Shown here: in pieces, positions 53,690-61,150 of the stretch | Numbering within the stretch: the stretch's first letter is position 1 | How the letters are laid out: each line of letters opens with the position of its first letter | DNA from: DATHKG01 sp035489435 | GTDB lineage: Bacteria > Bacteroidota > Bacteroidia > Chitinophagales > Chitinophagaceae | Reading direction: 5' to 3' (one strand) | DNA: 64,000 nt | Assembly (NCBI GenBank): GCA_035489435.1 | Contig: DATHKG010000151.1 | Made by a program: the position numbers and the translations under genes | Notes under the pieces: model-generated | The model's input: the letters and a program-made list of their open reading frames with translations, nothing else | Database searches by the model: none | Told to the model about the DNA's origin: nothing

Positions 53690-54136
53690 TTAGGCTGATT
53701 GTTCCATTTCATTGATGAGCGATTGAATGCAGGATAAGTAGGCTGATTTTGCTTCTTTATTTTCAAGCAATGTTCTCAGGATCTTATTTGTCTTTAACTG
53801 TTTTACGAATTTCTGCAGGTCTTCGCATTGATGACTTAACTCGTTCAGATAAGTACTTTGCCGGGTGATACCCTGTTTTCCAAAATTACCCAGAGATGAA
53901 AAATGCAATTGTTCGGTTCTGCCTGCACCGTCGGCGGTTTCAAATTCAACCTCTTTGGTCGGTTTGAAAAAAGCAAAAACATCATTGATGCTTTTCAGAT
54001 CCGGAATGATCTGTGGAGACAGCGGAGCTTCATCTGTCAGCTTTTCAATTAACAAAGTCCGGTTTTGTGGTATGTCGGAAATGCCTTCATTAACTTCGCT
54101 TTTTCTTTCCTGACCACCAATATCATAATTGAACAT
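53690..54136 (-). CDS. tssB: T6SS sheath protein TssB
   Basis: A 148-residue small sheath subunit, taken from ATG 54136; a TTG at 54145 would add three residues. Motifs include NYDIGGQERKSEVNEGISDI, FFKPTKEVEFETADGAGRTE and the C-terminal KFVKQLKTNKILRTLLENKE. It is upstream of TssC, as usual. A 154-base gap separates it from the ClpV gene and might hold a promoter. Confidence 0.88.
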   Translation of the reverse strand: MFNYDIGGQERKSEVNEGISDIPQNRTLLIEKLTDEAPLSPQIIPDLKSINDVFAFFKPTKEVEFETADGAGRTEQLHFSSLGNFGKQGITRQSTYLNELSHQCEDLQKFVKQLKTNKILRTLLENKEAKSAYLSCIQSLINEMEQSA

Positions 54137-54290
54137 ATTTAGCAAGATTTAAGAATGATTAATATGTATGTCTTTAAAATTTGAAGAACAATTTTATAAT
54201 GGATAAAATGATAACCTGAAGTAAACGTAAACCTTTGCCTGCTGGTAGAATAATCATATCGCCCAACAACCATATAAATAGATGAATGTG

Positions 54291-56783
54291 CTATTCAATG
54301 TCCCAGCACAATTCGCTGACGGGCGATTCTTTCATCGAAATTTTCAGGTTATTTCCTTTGATGAGACTACCGCTAATGATCATGCGTGAAATGGGACGGC
54401 GTAACTGATTCCGTATAACTCCCTTTATTTGACGGGCCCCATATTTCGGAGTAAATCCCGAAAGAGCCAGGAACTTTTTAGCATCCCCGGTAATAGCCAG
54501 CGAAATGCCTTGTTTATGCAAAGGGTCTGTAAGGCTTCGCAAATGAATATCGAAAATGCTCACTACATTCTCTTCGGAAATGGGCGCAAAAGGTACAATT
54601 TCAGTGAGTCGGGCAAGGAATTCAGGACGGAAATACTTATTCATTATTTCCATCATTTCGTTTGTCGAAGGAATTTGATTTTTGTTGAATCTATCGGCTA
54701 TGAGCTCACTACCAATATTAGAAGTAAAAAGAATAATTGCATTGGAAAAATCTCCTTCTTTTCCGAGGCGATCATGCAATTTACCTTCATCTAATATCTG
54801 CAGAAATATGTCAAACACGGAAGGATGTGCTTTTTCGATCTCATCAAACAAAACCACCGAATATGGTTTCTCCCGGATCTTATTTACCAATACACCGCCT
54901 TCTTCATAACCGACATAACCAGGAGGAGCCCCATATAGCAGTGCTGCAGAATGTTCTTCTTTGAATTCCGACATATCGAACCGGATCAAAAACGATTCAT
55001 CGTTAAAAAGGTAGTCTGCCAGTGTTTTTGCCAATTCCGTTTTCCCGGTTCCTGTTGGTCCAAGAAGGAAAAAAGATGCAATTGGCTGACCGGCTCTTAT
55101 CAATCCCGAGCGGGATTCTAAAATGGCTTCGGATACTGCTTTTATACCATGATCCTGCCCAACTACTCTTTTCTTTAATACCTCTTCAATGCTCAATAGT
55201 TTTTCTCTTTCCTTGCTTTGTATTTTTCCAAGTGGTATTCCTGTCTTGTAAGATATGATAGCTGCAATGTCTTGTTTGGTGACGGTCTCTTTTTTTTCAC
55301 CGGCGAATCCGGATAGTTTAATGATCAGAGACCGGAGGTGTTCAGAAAAAGAGGAAGGAATTTCCAGGTCCGGGTTTTGCTGCTGATCACCATCTTCTAA
55401 TTTATTCAATAGTATGGGACTTAGTTTGTCCTTTAATTCATTGTAACAGGTTTTCAATTCTATAAGTAAGCTATCCGGGTCATTCGAATGCGTATTTAAG
55501 ATGATGTCCAGTCTATTTTTAATGACGCCCAGTTCTTTTACAGAAGTATCACCCATCATTTTAATGGCAGCCATTGTTCGGTCCATCAGGTCAACAGCAG
55601 AATCCGGCAGCTTTCTGTCTTTTGAATATCTTTTTGCCATGACTGCCGATTCCAGAAGTGCGTCGGGTTCCACTTTCAGGTCATGGTGATTTTCATAAAG
55701 TCTTACAATTTGCTTAAGCATGTTCACAGCACAGGGTATATCCGGTTCTTCTACCCTTACCACTTCAAACCGTCTGCTGAAAGCTTCATCCGATTCTATA
55801 TATTTTCTGTACTCCTCATTGGTCGTAGCACCAATAAGAGTCAGCTCACCTCTTGCCAATTCCGGCTTCAGCAGATTTACCACACCTGTTCCGATAGAAC
55901 CTCTGCTGTCGAGCAGGGAATGAATTTCATCAATGAAAAGAATGGCTTTTTCATATTGCTTTATTTCCCTGATAATATTTTTAATACGGTCCTCCACTTC
56001 ACCTTTATAAGATGCGCCAGCTACCAGGGCCCCGGTATCCAGCTCAAATAAGCGGGCATTTTGCAGGCTGTTGGGAACTTTTCCCTGAACGATTAATTGG
56101 GCGAAACCATCTATCAAAGCAGTTTTGCCAACCCCCGGTTCTCCCACAATAATAACATTGGGTTTTGTTCTTCTGCCCAGCACTTCCAGCACCATACGTA
56201 ATTCTTTATCCCTTCCGGTGATTGGATCTAAATTGCCATCCTTAGCCAATGCCGTTTTATCCATGCAATATTTATATAGTGCATTTGAGGTCTTTTTTCC
56301 TGTTGCATTCTCACTGTCAGGATCAGTTTTTGATTGGGGTTTAATAGCTTCCTGAAAAACATTGTCATCTACCGCGGCAGCCATTATATCTTTTTGTGTA
56401 ACTGGAAATGTTTTCAGTTGGTCGGGTGTAAATGCAACTCCTGGTTTCAATAAGGCAATAAAAATGCTTACTGCATCCGTATAATCATGGTTTAACTGAA
56501 GGGCGATCAGATCGGCCAGTTCAAGTGTGGTAGCTACCGGAATGTCTGCCGATGGATTCTCAGTGCTCTTGCCATTTTTGGGATAATTTTCGATACGGAT
56601 CTCGGCCCATTCACGCATGAAATGAATGTCTTTTTGAATGGAAGCAAGCCAGGAAGCAAGGCCTATTTCATTGTGCAGGATAGCCTGCAATAAATGCGGT
56701 GCGCCAAAAGTGTCATTCCGGTATTCTTTAGCCAGTGACCGGGCAATGGATATCGCTTTTTTAACTTCTTCGGGAAATGGCAT
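54291..56783 (-). CDS. clpV: T6SS sheath-recycling ATPase ClpV (TssH)
   Basis: An 830-residue AAA+ protein. N-domain repeats (about 1-135, GAPHLLQAILHNE), first ATPase domain with Walker A GEPGVGKTALIDG and Walker B LFIDEIHSLL, a middle region, and second ATPase domain with Walker A GPTGTGKTELAKTLA and Walker B VVLFDEIEKAHP. The sequence near GAPPGYVGYEEGG is the pore loop. It dismantles contracted sheath for reuse. The gene is in the T6SS operon between TssO and TssB. Confidence 0.95.
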   Translation of the reverse strand: MPFPEEVKKAISIARSLAKEYRNDTFGAPHLLQAILHNEIGLASWLASIQKDIHFMREWAEIRIENYPKNGKSTENPSADIPVATTLELADLIALQLNHDYTDAVSIFIALLKPGVAFTPDQLKTFPVTQKDIMAAAVDDNVFQEAIKPQSKTDPDSENATGKKTSNALYKYCMDKTALAKDGNLDPITGRDKELRMVLEVLGRRTKPNVIIVGEPGVGKTALIDGFAQLIVQGKVPNSLQNARLFELDTGALVAGASYKGEVEDRIKNIIREIKQYEKAILFIDEIHSLLDSRGSIGTGVVNLLKPELARGELTLIGATTNEEYRKYIESDEAFSRRFEVVRVEEPDIPCAVNMLKQIVRLYENHHDLKVEPDALLESAVMAKRYSKDRKLPDSAVDLMDRTMAAIKMMGDTSVKELGVIKNRLDIILNTHSNDPDSLLIELKTCYNELKDKLSPILLNKLEDGDQQQNPDLEIPSSFSEHLRSLIIKLSGFAGEKKETVTKQDIAAIISYKTGIPLGKIQSKEREKLLSIEEVLKKRVVGQDHGIKAVSEAILESRSGLIRAGQPIASFFLLGPTGTGKTELAKTLADYLFNDESFLIRFDMSEFKEEHSAALLYGAPPGYVGYEEGGVLVNKIREKPYSVVLFDEIEKAHPSVFDIFLQILDEGKLHDRLGKEGDFSNAIILFTSNIGSELIADRFNKNQIPSTNEMMEIMNKYFRPEFLARLTEIVPFAPISEENVVSIFDIHLRSLTDPLHKQGISLAITGDAKKFLALSGFTPKYGARQIKGVIRNQLRRPISRMIISGSLIKGNNLKISMKESPVSELCWDIE

Positions 56784-56837
56784 GGGATTTATTCTGGTTA
56801 ATTGTTAATAAAAATCTGAATCCGGGACGAATAGCTA

Positions 56838-57764
56838 TTATCCCATATTCGATAATTTCCTCAACTCTGCATCAATCTGATTGATCATTTTATTCAGTTT
56901 GTCCTTATCGGGATAATCAATACTTGATTTTTGCAAAAGATGTTTTGCAGCTGAAAGGACTCCTCGTCTTTCGATCAGGTTTTTTGTTTTTCCCGCCATC
57001 GTATACAGATCCTGGCCGGCTTCGTATAATACCAATGCTTTTTTGTTTTCATTGGAACTGCCTATAGGCTCTACAGGGACCGGAACAGCTATTCCGGATT
57101 TTATTTTCTGGCAGGCAGCCAGATCGGTTTGGCACTTTTCTAATAACCGCTGAAGCTCTGCTTCTTTTGCATTGTTCCCACCACCACCGGAAGGTGCCGG
57201 AGCAGCTGGTGCGGGTTTCGCAGCAAGCATTTTGCAAATCTCCAGTTGTTGATTACAAAGATCAAGCTGCGATTTCATTCTTAATAGTTCCGAGGCGTCC
57301 CCTCCCTTTCCCTCCAAAGTCTTTTGCAGGGAAGTGATGGTATTGCGGTAGGTTATGATCGCATTAAAAACATTGATATAGTTGTAAGAATCTTTTTTTG
57401 ATACCAGTGACAAAAAAGATGAACTGTCATTTTTCAGATTCACCAATGCATCATTGATGTTCTTCTGATATTCCTGAAGATTACTGAGTAAACTTCCTTT
57501 TTCATATTCATTATTGCTGCTCAAATACTTTTCATCTGTATGAATAATATTTTTCAAATTACCGGTCATGCGGTCTATTTTATTTAAAAGATTACTCTGT
57601 TCGGCTTCCGTGCTTTTGTATTTTTGTATTTTATTTTTGAAAATGCCTGCTGGTGTATTGAATAAAAAATAGGCGACCAGTATCACGGCCATCAATGAAA
57701 TGGCATAAAATCCCAAAAATTTATTTATAGCTGAACTTCTTGCAGATTGGTTTACTGGTTTCAT
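56838..57764 (-). CDS. tssO: T6SS membrane protein TssO (subtype iii)
   Basis: A 308-residue protein with one N-terminal membrane helix (ISLMAVILVAYFLFNT) and a large periplasmic part that is coiled-coil rich (about 45-200), with a Pro/Ala/Gly-rich linker (PAPAAPAPSGGGGNN) and a helical C-terminus (KKALVLYEAGQDLYTMAGKT). This fits TssO, a trans-envelope component specific to subtype iii systems of Bacteroidota. It lies between TssE and ClpV. The assignment relies on topology, length and position. Confidence 0.75.
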   Translation of the reverse strand: MKPVNQSARSSAINKFLGFYAISLMAVILVAYFLFNTPAGIFKNKIQKYKSTEAEQSNLLNKIDRMTGNLKNIIHTDEKYLSSNNEYEKGSLLSNLQEYQKNINDALVNLKNDSSSFLSLVSKKDSYNYINVFNAIITYRNTITSLQKTLEGKGGDASELLRMKSQLDLCNQQLEICKMLAAKPAPAAPAPSGGGGNNAKEAELQRLLEKCQTDLAACQKIKSGIAVPVPVEPIGSSNENKKALVLYEAGQDLYTMAGKTKNLIERRGVLSAAKHLLQKSSIDYPDKDKLNKMINQIDAELRKLSNMG

Positions 57765-57817
57765 GCCAATTATATTTTAATTCAGAAGGCGTTAGATTAT
57801 TCTATTGTGACTTCTTT

Positions 57818-58249
57818 TTATTTCTGGGCCAAAGGGGAAATAAATATGGAATCCCTGAAATGAAAGGGTTCGTTTGTTTTTGTAATGATCCCCTTGATTT
57901 CAATATGCAGGCATTTTCGCACACGCAAATTTCCTTTTTCCACTAATTCATTCTGTTCCTGCATTAATACTTTCACTTCCTGCAACTGCAACCTTTTTTC
58001 GAATTGAACAACAGCCTGCTTTAAAGAATCGCACAAATTTTCTTTCCAGCGAAAGTTGAGTTGGATATTAAATTCTTCATCCCATAAGCTGCAACCGAAT
58101 TCGTCCGAGTAAGCGGCTTCACCACGGTAAGTGGAAATAATAAGATGCAGATTTTGAGCAATGGAATGTTTTAACGTACAGGTCGCCAGTTTTTTTTTCT
58201 GAATGATTTGATCTAACCTCAGGGGCAACTTATAAAATGTATGCTGCAT
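57818..58249 (-). CDS. tssE: T6SS baseplate protein TssE (gp25-like)
   Basis: A 143-residue gp25-like protein: KHSIAQNLHLIISTYRGEAA, then YSDEFGCSLWDEEFNIQ, the conserved block of the family (EFG pattern), and EKRLQLQEVKVLMQEQNELV. It joins TssF and TssG at the sheath base. It starts 2 bases after the outer-membrane barrel gene stop, so the two are translated together. Confidence 0.82.
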   Translation of the reverse strand: MQHTFYKLPLRLDQIIQKKKLATCTLKHSIAQNLHLIISTYRGEAAYSDEFGCSLWDEEFNIQLNFRWKENLCDSLKQAVVQFEKRLQLQEVKVLMQEQNELVEKGNLRVRKCLHIEIKGIITKTNEPFHFRDSIFISPLAQK

Positions 58250-58251
58250 GA

Positions 58252-59106
58252 TTAAAATCTGTAAGCGATTCCGATATTAATTCCCACGGTATGCATATTG
58301 AAAGTATTGCCGGAAACGGACACTGTAGATGTGGTTGTATTGCCAGTCATTGTGTAGGATGTTTGTCCACTCTTTATAAAAGTGGTGTGATAGTCGGAAT
58401 TGACGGTCGTTCCATTGGCCACTTCCTTGCGTTTCTCATCATAATTGTCAGGCGACAAAACCAGGTAGTTGCCGAATATTTCGGTATACCCTCTTAGTTT
58501 ATCCGTTAATACGAATTGTACTCCCAGGGCCACATTCAAACCAACCGTAAGTCCCACTTTATATACTCCTGCTTTGTCCGCATTATATGTATAAGAGGCA
58601 GCCTTGTTGAAGGAAGAGTCCTTCTGATTTTTCTTTAAATCCATCGGCAAATTCAGCATGATGCCCAGTTTATTATAAATAAGATAACCCGGTTCTGAAA
58701 AAGCTTTAAAAATTACATGTGGTGTAATAGACAGCGACGTATAGCTGATCTCCGTCTGCGAGATATAAGAAAATCCGGTGGCGGGAAGATAGCTGGTGCT
58801 GCTTTTCAATTTTGATCCGGAGAGATATTCCACATCCGCTCCTATGTTCAGAAAATCACTTACGATAATGCCGATGCCACCGCCTACACGTAGCCCACTT
58901 CCAAGCCCTTGTTTACTTAAGGAGGTATTGCCACTGGCACCTCCGGCATTACTGGATGAAACAAGTTTATAAGATCCCGGCGTAATCAGGCCATATCCAC
59001 CATAAAGCTTTATATAAAATTTGGATTCGCTGGCTTCAGTTTGCGCTTGTAACATCAGGTTTGCCAGGATCATGAAGGAGAGCAATAGCGTGCTTCTATT
59101 ATTCAT
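58252..59106 (-). CDS. Outer-membrane beta-barrel protein at the head of the T6SS operon
   Basis: A 284-residue protein with signal peptide (about 1-21, ending LQAQ) and alternating beta-strand pattern: FYIKLYGGYGLI, VGGGIGIIVSDFLNIGADVE, TSLSITPHVIFKAF and GINIGIAYRF with C-terminal Phe, the usual barrel-insertion signal. It is the first gene of the minus-strand T6SS operon and overlaps closely with TssE (2-base gap). Such a barrel could be a T6SS envelope component, or an unrelated OmpW-like porin caught in the operon. No enzymatic motif. Confidence 0.8.
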   Translation of the reverse strand: MNNRSTLLLSFMILANLMLQAQTEASESKFYIKLYGGYGLITPGSYKLVSSSNAGGASGNTSLSKQGLGSGLRVGGGIGIIVSDFLNIGADVEYLSGSKLKSSTSYLPATGFSYISQTEISYTSLSITPHVIFKAFSEPGYLIYNKLGIMLNLPMDLKKNQKDSSFNKAASYTYNADKAGVYKVGLTVGLNVALGVQFVLTDKLRGYTEIFGNYLVLSPDNYDEKRKEVANGTTVNSDYHTTFIKSGQTSYTMTGNTTTSTVSVSGNTFNMHTVGINIGIAYRF

Positions 59107-59219
59107 ATTTGGGTGTTTTAATTTTTTAAAATCAGAATTTCAGATAAGAAAATATATTCGGAGGGTGATTAGGACTTTTTCTATAAATTACATTTCAATA
59201 AGCTCAATCTCATGCATAT

Positions 59220-59990
59220 ATGGCCGAAAATCGGATAGAAAAAAAATACGGGAAGAAGCCTTTCTTATATGCATTGATTCTGGTGATATTACTTGGCTCT
59301 ATCAGTTTACTTCACTGGACGGATACTAATCAAGCGGATTTATATTATTATTTTGCTCAGGCATTGGTTCTGGCTTTAGGCATAGGACATGTATTGCTGA
59401 TGTATAAGTTTGTTCCACAAATTACTTTCAGCGATTTCTGGAAAGGCTTTTTGCTTACAGTAATGCTTATGCTGGCAGGAGCTGTCGTGGCAGCTGTTTT
59501 ATATTACTTAATACAGTCAGATCATTTAGATTACCGGTTCCTTACTTATGGGCTGCCATTCATTGTTCCTTATCTTTGCTGGCAGGTCTACCGGTTTTTT
59601 TTTCAAATTCCTCCCCCTGTATACAAGTCATGGTATTACCCGTTGAACGAGGAAATGCCGGATCTGGATATGATTGATCTTTCCCAGATAGAAGTTATTC
59701 AATTCGTATTTTCCAAAGATCCACAGGATACAACACAAACCAATTTCACTTCTAAAGCACCAATGAACATGACACTGGGACAGTTGTTTTTTATTTTTAT
59801 CAATGATTACAACGATAAAAATATTCAGCATCCCATTGGATATTTAAAATCAGTGCAACAACCTTTCGGATGGCTTTTCTTCCGAAAGAAAAAATGGTTC
59901 GACCAGAAGCATTTTTTTGATGCGGATCTGTCTTTTCGCGATAATAGAATTCAACCCAACGAATTTATATATGCTATTCGTGTAGATTGA
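59220..59990 (+). CDS. tssN: T6SS membrane protein TssN (subtype iii)
   Basis: A 256-residue inner-membrane protein with four to five hydrophobic helices in the first half (FLYALILVILLGSISLLHW, FWKGFLLTVMLMLAGAVVAA, FLTYGLPFIVPYLCWQVYRF) and a soluble C-terminal half (IEVIQFVFSKDPQDTTQTNF, IGYLKSVQQPFGWLFFRKKK). This matches TssN, a marker of subtype iii T6SS. It is transcribed divergently from the main operon; the 113-base gap would hold both promoters, but no clear promoter boxes were seen. Confidence 0.85.
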   Translation: MAENRIEKKYGKKPFLYALILVILLGSISLLHWTDTNQADLYYYFAQALVLALGIGHVLLMYKFVPQITFSDFWKGFLLTVMLMLAGAVVAAVLYYLIQSDHLDYRFLTYGLPFIVPYLCWQVYRFFFQIPPPVYKSWYYPLNEEMPDLDMIDLSQIEVIQFVFSKDPQDTTQTNFTSKAPMNMTLGQLFFIFINDYNDKNIQHPIGYLKSVQQPFGWLFFRKKKWFDQKHFFDADLSFRDNRIQPNEFIYAIRVD

Positions 59991-60004
59991 ATTCTTAGCG
60001 AATG

Positions 60005-60523
60005 CTATTTTCTTTTTGCCCATGGAAATCTTAGAGAACCGGCGGTGACTTCGAATTTTTTTGAAACAGAAGATGTGGTTGCGGTAAAATAGAATGTTCC
60101 TTCAAATCCCTGGTCATCCAGCTTAGTGATCACAAATTTTCCAGTTCTGGCACCATAAAAACTATGCTCATCATTGGTTATAAAATCAGCAGCATGATCT
60201 TCCCGGAATTCGGTTACATCACCCACTTTAAGGTGCGGTAGATAAACATAGAATCCTATTGTGGTTTCATTACCTGTGCCCGTAACCCTGTAATTATTGC
60301 TGCTAACACTTTCATCCCGGATTAATCTCGTCGCCTTCCACGGTTTTCCATCAATGGTTGCCTTCATATAAAGGGTTTCACTGGACGGTTCCCCGGGAGT
60401 GTTTGTTTTCTCAGCGATTTCCCCTGCTAACTTTTTGGCTTCGGCAGCTTGTTGTGTCTGGCCGGAACATTTGCTGAAAAAGATGAGGATGCCAAAAAAT
60501 GATAAACTGATCAGGTGTCGCAT
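60005..60523 (-). CDS. DUF6252 family lipoprotein
   Basis: A 172-residue lipoprotein (lipobox FSKC, MRHLISLSFFGILIFFSKCS). The mature part has the beta-sandwich pattern of DUF6252: MKATIDGKPWKATRLIRDES, TIGFYVYLPHLKVG and FVITKLDDQGFEGTFYFTAT. Function is unknown. It converges with TssN (14-base gap) and is not obviously part of the T6SS. Confidence 0.8.
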   Translation of the reverse strand: MRHLISLSFFGILIFFSKCSGQTQQAAEAKKLAGEIAEKTNTPGEPSSETLYMKATIDGKPWKATRLIRDESVSSNNYRVTGTGNETTIGFYVYLPHLKVGDVTEFREDHAADFITNDEHSFYGARTGKFVITKLDDQGFEGTFYFTATTSSVSKKFEVTAGSLRFPWAKRK

Positions 60524-61150
60524 AATGAACTATTTTGTTTTTTACAGTTGCTGTTTCAAAACTAATGAATAGGATAACCGATATAAGAACCAATCGCTGA
60601 ACAACCATTTAAATAGATGAACGAACTCCTTATTCAGCATGGGAGTAAAACAGAGATGTCTTACATATAAAGAATATAGTATCCGAGTGTTATAAAAATG
60701 CAGTTCTTCGTTTGCGTTGGACCCGCTATCCATATTTGTTGATAAAATATCGTTATAGCGTAAGTTTTATGCATTTTTGAGTATATCTATGTCGTTATAA
60801 TGTTATTTTGATAACAATACTTTTACATCGGATCTCTCTGGAAGGATAACATCGAATAATAAAATGGCTTCCTGAGAAGATAGTTTCAATCCATTTACAT
60901 TACTGCCATAGAATGAAAATTGCAAATTTTACTGAACTGATAGTATCCAAACAACCATTCTCTTCTACTGAGTTCTTGCTTCAGAAGATCTACTTCATCA
61001 AACCAACTATTTTAATGAATACATAAAAAACAAAAATGAAGGACTGCCTCTTTTTACCGGTAGATATTCTTGCCAGTGATAAGTAAATATTCAATTACAA
61101 AACCAGAGATAATATTGCATTTTCTAACGAATAAAAATTTAACTGCCATT
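60524..61150. other. Intergenic region upstream of a SusC gene
   Basis: About 630 AT-rich bases. No convincing gene; a 63-codon minus-strand frame at 60542-60733 lacks any domain. It should hold promoters of the DUF6252 gene (minus) and the SusC gene (plus). I found no good TTTG-N19-TAnnTTTG match. Confidence 0.4.

Noticed and set aside
54137..54290. Internal promoter between ClpV and TssB genes
   Set aside because: The gap is long enough, but no TTTG-N19/20-TAnnTTTG pair was found on the minus strand.
60542..60733. 63-codon minus-strand ORF before the last SusC gene
   Set aside because: No domain, no start context, AT-rich intergenic sequence.
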